NCBI GenBank assembly: GCA_027624035.1
Contig: JAQBUI010000049.1
Span: forward strand, 1-33,513
Direction of reading: 5' to 3'
DNA length: 33,513 nucleotides
Source: Pseudomonadota bacterium
GTDB lineage: Bacteria; Pseudomonadota; Gammaproteobacteria; Pseudomonadales; Azotimanducaceae
In this document: in pieces, positions 8,506 through 16,353 of the stretch
Position numbering within the stretch: the first letter of the stretch is position 1
Layout: every line of letters starts with the position of its first letter
Position numbers and translations under genes: made by a program
Notes under the pieces: model-generated
What the model saw: the letters and a program-made list of their open reading frames with translations, nothing else
What the model was told of the DNA's origin: nothing
Database searches by the model: none

Positions 8506-8988
8506 TCAGTAGACGCCACCTAACTTCGTATGGTCCCAGGAGACGATGCGTTCGGGCACAAAACACATCCCGATACGCTTGGCGGCAGACTTCTGCATGC
8601 CCATCCTGACCTTTTCCGCGTCCGATTCGGCGATGGCTGGATCGGTGTCGCCGCGCCGTACCGAGATCTGAAACATGATGTCTCTGGTCTGGTCCTCGTC
8701 GTCGAGCAATTGTACCGTCGAGTAGATCACCACGCCCCGCAGGGCCTGATAGTCATCACCGGATTCGACCATGAGCGAGGCCCGGGGGTCGCGCCGCAGA
8801 TTGTTGACTTTCTGGCTCTTGCGAAACGTGGTCATGAAGATGTGATTGTCATCATTGATCGCAAACCACATGGGCATCGGATGGGGATAGCCGTCGCGGC
8901 CGTTGGATACCAGGGTCATGGTACGTGCCGAACGCAGGTAAGCGCTGATTTCCTGTTCGTTCATGGTGATCTGTTGGCGTCGTGACAT
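8506..8988 (-). CDS. PNPOx-like split-barrel flavin/F420-type protein
   Basis: A 160-residue protein of the pyridoxamine-phosphate-oxidase-like split-barrel family. The N-terminal helix (MNEQEISAYLRS) is followed by TLVSNGRDGYPHPMPMWF, then IFMTTFRKSQKVNNLRRDPRASLMVE, the typical barrel strands that bind FMN, F420 or heme. The start is firm: AAGGAGA lies seven bases ahead of the ATG. The family includes many enzymes of unassigned substrate, and nothing here points to true pyridoxine 5'-phosphate oxidase. It converges on the aminotransferase, and no operon partner is evident. Confidence 0.8.
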   Translation of the reverse strand: MSRRQQITMNEQEISAYLRSARTMTLVSNGRDGYPHPMPMWFAINDDNHIFMTTFRKSQKVNNLRRDPRASLMVESGDDYQALRGVVIYSTVQLLDDEDQTRDIMFQISVRRGDTDPAIAESDAEKVRMGMQKSAAKRIGMCFVPERIVSWDHTKLGGVY

Positions 8989-9024
8989 GAAAATCTCCTT
9001 GTTTGAGTTGTCCTGGCTTCCTGG

Positions 9025-9966
9025 TCAGGGCTCTCGCAGTAAATTGACGGGTGAAAACTGATCCGTCAGGGGCCGCGCATCGTCGCGCCAGTCCCTGGCG
9101 GTCGTGAGGTGTGGCATGAACGAATTCAGTTGGATGCCGTGGCTCTCCAGCCGCGCCGTCAGCTGCTTGCTTCGATCAAACATCAGCTGCCGGTCGGGCA
9201 GGGCACCGTTGGCGGCGATGATGACGCGATTGCCCGTAATGGGTAGTTTGAAATTGATGAATTCGCCAAATACCTGCGCGTAGGTCACTGATTCATGATC
9301 GTACAGGGCGCTGGTAGAAAAGGTGTTTGCGACCAGCGTACCGGGCGGGGTCAGCAGCGCCCTGGTTTCATTCAGAAACTCCACGGTCATCAGATGTTCC
9401 GGAATGTAGTCCCCGGTGAAGGCATCGAGGATGATGAGATCGTAGCGCGGCGCTTTTCGTGCCGCCCGCTTGATGAACACCCGGGCATCGCCTGCATGCA
9501 CCGTCATGTTGTCTGTCTCGCGGAAGTCAAAAAATGCCTTTGCCACCGCGATGACCGCCGGGTCGATCTCGACCACATCGATGTGTGCCTCCGGGTACAG
9601 CCCGGCGAGCACCGTGGGGATCGTACCTCCGCCGAGGCCGATGACCAGCATCTGCTTCGGGGCGGGCGTGAGCAGCAGGCCAGCAAACGTCATTCGAGCA
9701 TAGGGGAAAACCACTTTCTCCGGTTGGTCGATGTCCATACAGGTCTGGTTCTTGTCGCCCAGCTTGACGGCAAATACCAGGCAGCGTTGTCCGTTGCCCT
9801 CCTTGACCACGATGTTTCGATACAGGGATTTCTCCCGGTGGATGATGCGGTCAGCGGCCGCGCCGGTGGTGACGGCCAGCATCAAAATGCCGACCAGCCA
9901 GCCGGCCAGCCCGATTCGTCTATGCTTCATGGAGCCCAGGGTCTGGCGTTTATCCGGTATATTCAT
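9025..9966 (-). CDS. Spermidine-synthase-like methyltransferase-fold protein, exported or anchored
   Basis: A 313-residue protein with an N-terminal hydrophobic segment (about 18-38, ending TTGAAAD) and then the spermidine synthase fold. GLGGGT (110-115) and VEIDP (132-136) form the Rossmann nucleotide site, D160 follows, and DAFTGDYIPEHL (181-192) replaces the active-site loop. This variant loop is typical of spermidine-synthase-like proteins joined to membrane domains, whose substrate is unknown; ordinary SpeE has a different loop. Its start overlaps the upstream membrane gene by 17 bases, so the two are surely co-translated. ATG 9930 is an alternative start. Real polyamine synthesis is doubtful. 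Confidence 0.8.
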   Translation of the reverse strand: MNIPDKRQTLGSMKHRRIGLAGWLVGILMLAVTTGAAADRIIHREKSLYRNIVVKEGNGQRCLVFAVKLGDKNQTCMDIDQPEKVVFPYARMTFAGLLLTPAPKQMLVIGLGGGTIPTVLAGLYPEAHIDVVEIDPAVIAVAKAFFDFRETDNMTVHAGDARVFIKRAARKAPRYDLIILDAFTGDYIPEHLMTVEFLNETRALLTPPGTLVANTFSTSALYDHESVTYAQVFGEFINFKLPITGNRVIIAANGALPDRQLMFDRSKQLTARLESHGIQLNSFMPHLTTARDWRDDARPLTDQFSPVNLLREP

Positions 9967-10579
9967 CGTTGTAGGCGTGGTGTTTTTTGGCGAGCAGGAT
10001 CGAAATGGTGCCGCCCAGTATCAGCGAGGCGACCATCGCCCAGAGGATTTGATTGACCTCGAAGTACAGGACCAGATAAAAGGAAGTCGCCAGCGTCCCG
10101 AGCGCACTCCCCAGCGTGGAAACAAAATACAGCAACCCGGCGACCTGTCCGCTGTGATGGGTGTTGACCACCAGCAAACGCACCGAGTAAGGCGCGATCA
10201 TTCCAAGCACGACCGTAGGCAGCAGAAACAGCAGGGCGGACGCCACCAGTGAACCGTACCTCGGGTCCATGATGGCCAGAAACACGAAGTCCATCATCTG
10301 ATCACCAAACAGCACCGTCGGAATGAGCACCAGCGCGGCCACCAGAAAGAACGCGCCATACACCCTGAGGTTGGGACGCACCAGGGACAACCGGCCACCG
10401 ATCAGGTAGCCGATGGCAAGTGACACCATGAAGACGGTAATGATCGAACCCCAGACGTAGATGCTGCTGCCGAAATAAGGCGACAGGATGCGGCCACCCA
10501 GCAGTTCCACACTCATGATGGTAAAGCCCGACAGGAAGGCCAGGCAGAAGACAAGCAGGTTAATGGTTGAATCGAACAA
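9950..10579 (-). CDS. Integral membrane partner of the spermidine-synthase-like protein
   Basis: About 209 residues with some six or seven membrane helices. It has the signature found at the front of fused transporter/spermidine-synthase proteins: SGFTIMSVELLGGRILSPYFGSSIYVWG, given here in two parts as SGFTIMSVELLGGR and ILSPYFGSSIYVWG, then LAIGYLIGGRLS. In many relatives this domain and the synthase domain form one chain of about 500 residues; here they are two overlapping genes. The start is uncertain. TTG 10579 begins just before the first helix, and the frame runs on upstream to 10795, but that part does not look coding and crosses the divergent ABC gene's promoter. Function unknown; a transporter or scaffold is possible. 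Confidence 0.72.
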   Translation of the reverse strand: MFDSTINLLVFCLAFLSGFTIMSVELLGGRILSPYFGSSIYVWGSIITVFMVSLAIGYLIGGRLSLVRPNLRVYGAFFLVAALVLIPTVLFGDQMMDFVFLAIMDPRYGSLVASALLFLLPTVVLGMIAPYSVRLLVVNTHHSGQVAGLLYFVSTLGSALGTLATSFYLVLYFEVNQILWAMVASLILGGTISILLAKKHHAYNDEYTG

Positions 10580-10641
10580 TGGACTCGTTACAAATGACCA
10601 GCGGCCGGGTTCGAGGAGTATACATGAGAGCGGGCCGTGAA

Positions 10642-10670
10642 AGGACAAGCCGGGCCGCTTGTGAGACAAT
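10642..10670 (+). promoter_or_regulatory. Probable promoter of the ABC exporter operon
   Basis: AGGACA (10642-10647), a 17-base spacer and GACAAT (10665-10670) form a plausible sigma-70 promoter in the divergent gap. It lies downstream of an ATG at 10624 that has a good GAGGAG site, which argues that translation starts later, at TTG 10756. Confidence 0.4.
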
Positions 10671-10755
10671 GCCGCGCGATTGGTTCCGAAAAACAGATAA
10701 GGCAATATCCAGGATTCCGGCTGTATTTGCCGGTTGTGCTGTAGCGGACAACAAC

Positions 10756-12540
10756 TTGAAATCCCTAACCAGACTATTCCCGATCGTTGGCCCATACAAG
10801 TGGGGCATCTATAGCGGCTTCGCGACGTTCTTTGTGGCGCGCTTTTTCGAGGTCGGCAGTTATTTTGCGGTCTCCATGGGCATCGACCGGATCAATGTCA
10901 TGATCAATGACGATGCCAAACCGATAGATTACTCCCTGACGCAGATCGCGCTGCTCATTGTGGGCTGCGTGCTCATGCGCTTCGTCTTTGTGGTGCATGC
11001 CCGACGGGCCATTCGTCGGGCCGGGATTCATGTTTCTTTCGATCTGCGCCAGAAACTCTATGCCACGGTGCAGCGTCAGGGCAGCGATTTCTTCAGCCGG
11101 ATTGGCGTCGGAGACATCATGACCCGTGCGATCCAGGACATCTCATTGATCATGCGTCTCGTATCTCACGGGCTGATTCAGGTGGTGATCATGATCTATG
11201 CCCCGATTTTCGGGTTGGGTGCCATGCTGTTCAAGTCGCCGATGCTGACATTGCTGATATTGCCGTTGCTGCCGGTACTGTTCATCTATGCTTACAACAT
11301 GGCGGGTGCCATGGCGCGGACTTCGCTCGCGGTGCAGCAGAACCTCTCTGCACTATCCCAACACACCCAGGAGAATCTCTCGGGTATTCGTACCATTCAG
11401 GCCCAGGCCCAGGAGGACAATGAAATCGCCCGCTTCCTGGTGACCAACAATGCGTACGCGGATGCGTTCTATGATCAGGCCCGCATCTCATCCCTGATGG
11501 GCGCCTGGACGCCGTTTTTTGCCTCCTGTGCCCAGCTCGTCATCCTGGTTTATGGCGGCTATCTGGTACTCGAGAATCAGATCTCTGTGGGTGATCTGGT
11601 GTTCTTCTTCGCCTGTCTGAACATGCTGCTGCAGCCGATCCGGATGGCCGGGTTTTTCATCACCACGGTGCAGCGCGCCGTGGTGGCGACAGACCGGCTG
11701 TTTGAGATCTTTGATGCGGAGCCTGAAATCATCGACAACCCGAAGCCGGAGGTGCCCGCGCTGATTCGGGGTGAGTTCGAGTTGCGCCACCTCAACTTTA
11801 CCTATCCGCGCAGCCATCGGGCCGCGCTGACTGACATCAATCTGCACATCAGGGCAGGCGAGTCGGTGGCCATTGTCGGCCGGGTGGGGTCGGGAAAATC
11901 AACGCTGCTCAAGCAGTTCACCAGAATGGTGGACACCCAGGCGGGACAGTTATTCCTGGATGGGCACGATATCCGGGATTACCCCCTCGCGCAGCTTCGG
12001 TCACAGATCGCCCAGGTGCTGCAGGACCCGTTTCTGTTTGGTGAACCCCTGTACCACAACATCAGCTATGACGACCCCGGCCGTGCACTGGACCGGATCT
12101 GGGACTCCGCCGACGCGGCGGCCCTGCGCGAGACCATTACCGAATTCCCCGCCCAGATGGAAACGGTCGTGGGCGAGCGGGGCGTGACGCTGTCCGGTGG
12201 CCAGAAGCAACGAACCACACTGGCCCGGGGCCTGATCCGCAACGCCCCGGTGCTGATTCTCGATGACTGCTTCAGCAGCGTGGACACCGAGACCGAGGAG
12301 CACATTCTGGGGCGCCTGAAGGCGCTGCGCGCCAATATGACCACGATTCTGGTGTCCCATCGGGTATCCACCCTGCGCCATGCCGATCGCATCATCGTGC
12401 TTGATGATGGCCGTATCGTCGAGATCGGGACCCACGAGGAACTGATGCGCAAGGACGGCATCTACGCCGAACTCGAACGGGTGCAGACCCAGGGCGGGGC
12501 CAGCCATTCTTCCAAAGGAGTGGCCGAACTCGATGACTGA
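10756..12540 (+). CDS. ABC exporter half-transporter A (degenerate catalytic site)
   Basis: A 595-residue type IV ABC exporter: six membrane helices (about 10-310) and an ATPase domain with Walker A GRVGSGKST (375-383), signature LSGGQ (479-483) and Walker B LILDD. The residue after Walker B is D504 where an active site needs Glu, so this is the non-hydrolysing partner of a heterodimer, like MdlA. The start TTG 10756 was chosen because the sequence from there (LKSLTRLFPIVGPYKW) matches the family and codons upstream have low GC at third positions. ATG 10624 with GAGGAG upstream would add 44 residues and cannot be excluded. It overlaps the next gene by 8 bases. Substrate unknown; lipids, peptides or drugs are usual. 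Confidence 0.88.
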   Translation: MKSLTRLFPIVGPYKWGIYSGFATFFVARFFEVGSYFAVSMGIDRINVMINDDAKPIDYSLTQIALLIVGCVLMRFVFVVHARRAIRRAGIHVSFDLRQKLYATVQRQGSDFFSRIGVGDIMTRAIQDISLIMRLVSHGLIQVVIMIYAPIFGLGAMLFKSPMLTLLILPLLPVLFIYAYNMAGAMARTSLAVQQNLSALSQHTQENLSGIRTIQAQAQEDNEIARFLVTNNAYADAFYDQARISSLMGAWTPFFASCAQLVILVYGGYLVLENQISVGDLVFFFACLNMLLQPIRMAGFFITTVQRAVVATDRLFEIFDAEPEIIDNPKPEVPALIRGEFELRHLNFTYPRSHRAALTDINLHIRAGESVAIVGRVGSGKSTLLKQFTRMVDTQAGQLFLDGHDIRDYPLAQLRSQIAQVLQDPFLFGEPLYHNISYDDPGRALDRIWDSADAAALRETITEFPAQMETVVGERGVTLSGGQKQRTTLARGLIRNAPVLILDDCFSSVDTETEEHILGRLKALRANMTTILVSHRVSTLRHADRIIVLDDGRIVEIGTHEELMRKDGIYAELERVQTQGGASHSSKGVAELDD

Positions 12541-14479
12541 GCCAGCGAACAAACGGCCACGCCGGGACCACGCCATGTTTGACGCGGACCTGTCCGGGGG
12601 GGTACTGAACCTGCACCTGTTTGGCCGGCTGATGAAGTGGCTGGTGCCCTACCGGGTGACGCTGGCGATTTCCTGTGTGCTGATTCTGATCGCGAGTTAT
12701 CTGGCGGTGATCATGGAGATTCTGATCAGCCGGGTGCTGGTGGACTACATCATCGTCGGTGATACCGAAGGCAACATGCCGGACCTGCACATGATCGCCC
12801 TGACCCGCTGGGTGGAGGCACAGCTCGGGGTTGAGCCCATATTTGCTGCGGGCATCCTGTTCTTTCTGATCATGGTGGCCTTTGCCATCATCGGCCATCT
12901 GCACCGGATGACATTGATCGGCTCGATCGTCAAAGGCCTGCGGGACCTGCGTCAGGACCTTTTTGCCCACATGGAGACGAGGCCCATGTCGTTTTACGAC
13001 AAGGTGGCTGTGGGGCGCATCATGACCCGGGTCACCAACGATGTGGAATCGCTGTACGAAATGTTGCGTGGCATGGGTTCTCTGGTCGGGGAATTCGTGC
13101 CCTTTTTTGTGGCGCTGACGATCATGCTGTCTACCAGCGTCAAGCTGACGCTGATCCTGCTGGCGCTGGTGCCGGTGGTCGGCGTCGCGACCTATTTCTT
13201 TCGCGAGGCTTCCCGGGAGGTATTCCGGCTGGTGCGCAACAGCGTGTCTGCCCTGAATCAGAATTTGCAGGAGAACCTGGCAGGTATGCAGGTGGTGCAA
13301 CTCAGCCTGCGGGAAGAGCGTAACCTCGATACCTATACCGAGATCAACAAGAACAACCGACGTTACGAATTCCGCTCCATCAATCTGAACACCATCTATG
13401 GCGCTTTCAATGATTCCCTCGCATCCGTGGGCCTGGGGGTGATCATCTGGTATGGCGGCGGCCAGGTGGTTCAGGACGAGATGACCCTCGGCGGCGTGAT
13501 CCTGTTTACGCGCTTCATGGGGATGCTGTTTACGCCGGTGGTGACCCTGGGTGAGCAGATGAACATCCTGTTTCGCGCCATGGCGAGCGGTGAGCGGATC
13601 TTTCAGGCACTGGACTGGGAAGAGCAGATTCACGAGCCCGAGAACCCCGTGGAGTTGCCCAGGCGCCTGCGCGGCAAGGTCGAGTTCCGGCATGTGAACT
13701 TCGGCTACTCGCCGGACGTGCCTATCCTGAAGGATGTCTCGGTGGTGGTAGAGCCGGGCGAAAAGCTGGCCATCGTGGGGCCCACCGGGTCCGGCAAGAG
13801 CACCATGATCCGACTGTTGGGCCGCTGCTATGACTTCAACCGGGGCATGATATTCCTGGATGATATTGATCTGAACGATTTACGGGCCAGGGACATTCGT
13901 CGCCGCATCGGCGTCGTACTGCAGGACTTTCATATCTTCTCCGGCACCATCCTCGATAACATCATTCTCGGTAATCCGAACATCAGTCGGGAGCGGGCCA
14001 TCGAGGCCTCAAAGACCGTCAACGCCCACCTCTTTGTCTCATCGTTGCCACAGGGCTATGACACGCCGCTGGTTGAACGGGGCAACAATCTTTCCCAGGG
14101 GCAGCGCCAGTTACTGGCCTTCGCAAGGGTCCTCGCGGCTGACCCGGAGATCCTGATTCTGGATGAGGCAACGGCCAGCATCGATACCGAGACCGAGCTT
14201 CTGATCCAGGATGGGCTGCGCAGCCTGATGGATGGAAGAACCTCGATTTTGATTGCGCACCGACTGCAGACGATTGCCGAGGCCAACAAGGTACTTGTGT
14301 TGCATCATGGTGTGGTCCGGGAATATGGCACCCATGAAGAATTGCTGGCGGCGCGGGGGATCTACTACACCCTTCATGAACTGCAGTTTCAGGATGTCAG
14401 CCTGGACGAGCAGGGTAACCGGGTGGATGAAGACGGCCACATCATCAGCACCACCCTGGACGATTCACCCCCTGCCTGA
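12533..14479 (+). CDS. ABC exporter half-transporter B (catalytic partner)
   Basis: A 648-residue type IV ABC exporter half. Six membrane helices (about 38-330) are followed by the ATPase with Walker A GPTGSGKST (416-424), a variant signature LSQGQ (520-524) and Walker B LILDE with the catalytic E545. Together with the upstream half it makes a heterodimer with one normal and one weak ATP site, as in MdlAB or TM287/288. The gene starts inside the end of its partner (ATGACTGA overlap), which enforces equal synthesis. The C-terminal tail after the ATPase (about 615-648) is acidic and not conserved. Its last 15 bases overlap the convergent DUF1853 gene. Confidence 0.9.
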   Translation: MTEPANKRPRRDHAMFDADLSGGVLNLHLFGRLMKWLVPYRVTLAISCVLILIASYLAVIMEILISRVLVDYIIVGDTEGNMPDLHMIALTRWVEAQLGVEPIFAAGILFFLIMVAFAIIGHLHRMTLIGSIVKGLRDLRQDLFAHMETRPMSFYDKVAVGRIMTRVTNDVESLYEMLRGMGSLVGEFVPFFVALTIMLSTSVKLTLILLALVPVVGVATYFFREASREVFRLVRNSVSALNQNLQENLAGMQVVQLSLREERNLDTYTEINKNNRRYEFRSINLNTIYGAFNDSLASVGLGVIIWYGGGQVVQDEMTLGGVILFTRFMGMLFTPVVTLGEQMNILFRAMASGERIFQALDWEEQIHEPENPVELPRRLRGKVEFRHVNFGYSPDVPILKDVSVVVEPGEKLAIVGPTGSGKSTMIRLLGRCYDFNRGMIFLDDIDLNDLRARDIRRRIGVVLQDFHIFSGTILDNIILGNPNISRERAIEASKTVNAHLFVSSLPQGYDTPLVERGNNLSQGQRQLLAFARVLAADPEILILDEATASIDTETELLIQDGLRSLMDGRTSILIAHRLQTIAEANKVLVLHHGVVREYGTHEELLAARGIYYTLHELQFQDVSLDEQGNRVDEDGHIISTTLDDSPPA

Positions 14480-15376
14480 ATCGGCCCAGCCGAGCCAGCG
14501 TTGATCCACTACAAAACCCCGAGAGATCTCCATGCCGTTTTCATCCAGTACCGCGAGGTGGGTGGCGGGCTCCCGGCCCTGGGTGAGATAGACCTGCATT
14601 TGTGTCAGAGAAAGCCCGTCTTCGGCTGAACCCCGAAGCGGAGCCAGCCAGTGTCGTTTTTCCAGATGCAGATAGCGTGCCCGGGGATCCATGGCGTCTG
14701 CGAAGGTGTCCGCAAAGGCGTCGGCCTCCAGCCACCAGCCGCGCAGATGATTCGGATTGACGAAAGGGGGCGAGGTCGGCGTGCCTGCCCTGTAGGCCTC
14801 GAAGGGATAGAACAGGCGACCCTTGATGAAACAAAGACTGCTGGCCACCACAAGCCCACGCTGCGCCAATACCTGGCTTGCTGCCGGCTGGCGGGACAGG
14901 CACAGCTGGTGGCTGACCAGACGTTGATATTTGATGTCCAGACGGTCCGATGTGTTGGGGCCGAACCAGTTAGCCGGGTCCCGTGTGTCGCCGGTTCCAA
15001 GATAGAACTTGACTGCGGCTTCCCAGTGCTGAACCAATCCTGCCTCGCCGATCAGCAGATCGAATTCGCCGATGGTGCGGCCCCCGTGGTTCACCGGCAG
15101 GTTGGCATCGATGAGTTCATATCGCCGCTGGCTGGTGAGCCAGAATTGCAGCAGCTGTTCAAAGTACTGTCCCAGCCGGAAGTGGTGATGTGACGGCGGG
15201 CGTGGCGGACTCATTGCGGCACTGGCGCCCGGGGCCGAACGCTTGAACTCCCTGGCCAGGTCCGTGAAATAGTCATCATCGGGCCAGAGGTAGTCCTGGG
15301 CACCGGATGTGATGAGTCCCGGGCTTGAAAGGCACCACTCAAGATCCTGAATTGCCCGCCGGGCTTCGTCCTCCAT
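14465..15376 (-). CDS. DUF1853 family protein (PD-(D/E)XK nuclease-like fold)
   Basis: About 303 residues matching DUF1853. The core reads LGQYFEQLLQFWL, then NHGGRTIGEFDLLIG, then HWEAAVKFYLG. The spaced Glu/Asp and the E-x-x-x-K are the layout of the PD-(D/E)XK nuclease fold; whether it cuts DNA is not known. The start is uncertain. ATG 15376 has a TATAAT six bases upstream, which could serve a leaderless message. ATG 15406, with AGGA upstream, adds ten residues (MILLHGYNRP) and is equally possible. It overlaps the ABC gene at its end and faces the esterase gene at its start. Confidence 0.75.
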   Translation of the reverse strand: MEDEARRAIQDLEWCLSSPGLITSGAQDYLWPDDDYFTDLAREFKRSAPGASAAMSPPRPPSHHHFRLGQYFEQLLQFWLTSQRRYELIDANLPVNHGGRTIGEFDLLIGEAGLVQHWEAAVKFYLGTGDTRDPANWFGPNTSDRLDIKYQRLVSHQLCLSRQPAASQVLAQRGLVVASSLCFIKGRLFYPFEAYRAGTPTSPPFVNPNHLRGWWLEADAFADTFADAMDPRARYLHLEKRHWLAPLRGSAEDGLSLTQMQVYLTQGREPATHLAVLDENGMEISRGFVVDQRWLGWADSGRG

Positions 15377-15434
15377 GGGTCGATTATAGCCGTGAAGTAG
15401 TATCATGGGGCCACATCCTGCCTGGCGGTCACTG

Positions 15435-16352
15435 ATGAGTTTCAGAGCGTCGCTGTTTTGCTTTCTGCTGCGCCACCTGGTCAAGCACCAGTTTGATGGT
15501 ATCCCTGATGACGTCCCGGCATTCCGGGCGCGAATGAATGGCGCCGCACGCCTTGCGCCGCGACCACCGGATGAGGTCAGTACCGAAGCGGTGCAGCTCG
15601 CAGATGTGCCCGGTGAATGGGTTCAATACGGTCCCGAGGGCCATCATGTACTGCTGTACCTGCACGGCGGGGGCTATGTCTTCGGTAATTTTGACAGCCA
15701 CCGGGATATCGCCTGGCGGCTGTCGAAAGCAACCGGTGCCCGGGTGTTGCTGGTGGATTACCGGCTTGCGCCGGAACATCCGTTTCCGGCCGCACTGGAG
15801 GATGCGACAGCCTGCTTCGGATGGTTGCTGGACCATGAGGTGCCTGCGAGCAGCATTGCCCTTGCGGGTGACTCCGCTGGCGGGGGACTTGCGGTGGCGA
15901 CCATGGTCAACCTTCGTAACCTGGGCCTGGCGCTGCCGAACTGCGCCATTCTCCTGTCGCCGTGGGCGGACCTGTCCGGCAGCGGCGAGAGCATGCAGGC
16001 CAATGCCCGGCTGGACCCAATGTTCTCCCCGGCCGCAGTGAGCGCCATGGCAACCCTGTATCTTGGTAACCGGGACCGAAAGGCGCCCCTTGCCTCGCCG
16101 GTGTTTGCTGACCTGTCCGGGCTGCCACCGATGATGGTTCAGGTGGGCAGCACAGAGATTCTGCTGAGCGATGCCGAACGGCTGGTTGCCAGGGCGCAGG
16201 CGGCTGGTGGGCAGGCTATCCTGGACGTCTGGCCGGACATGCCCCATGCCTTTCAGATCTATGGTGGGCGCATTCCCGAGAGCCTTGAGGCCATCGAAAG
16301 ACTGTCGACATTTGTGATGGGGCATCTCGACCCCGCCCGGGAGGCAGGCTGA
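15435..16352 (+). CDS. Alpha/beta hydrolase, hormone-sensitive-lipase (family IV) esterase
   Basis: A 305-residue esterase. HGGG (77-80) forms the oxyanion hole, Ser147 in GDSAGG is the nucleophile, and D246 (SDAERL) and H271 (MPHAFQ) complete the triad; the cap is short. It has no signal peptide, so it is cytoplasmic, and hydrolyses short acyl esters. ATG 15435 begins a sequence typical of the family; an in-frame ATG at 15405 would add ten residues. It ends one base before the Ndh-SelD gene, so the two are probably co-transcribed, although their roles are not obviously related. Confidence 0.88.
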   Translation: MSFRASLFCFLLRHLVKHQFDGIPDDVPAFRARMNGAARLAPRPPDEVSTEAVQLADVPGEWVQYGPEGHHVLLYLHGGGYVFGNFDSHRDIAWRLSKATGARVLLVDYRLAPEHPFPAALEDATACFGWLLDHEVPASSIALAGDSAGGGLAVATMVNLRNLGLALPNCAILLSPWADLSGSGESMQANARLDPMFSPAAVSAMATLYLGNRDRKAPLASPVFADLSGLPPMMVQVGSTEILLSDAERLVARAQAAGGQAILDVWPDMPHAFQIYGGRIPESLEAIERLSTFVMGHLDPAREAG

Positions 16353-16353
16353 T

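Noticed and set aside
12392-13693. A 433-codon open frame on the minus strand across the second ABC gene
   Set aside because: It is antisense to a clear ABC exporter, has a His/Gln-rich composition typical of a shadow frame in GC-rich DNA, and matches no family.
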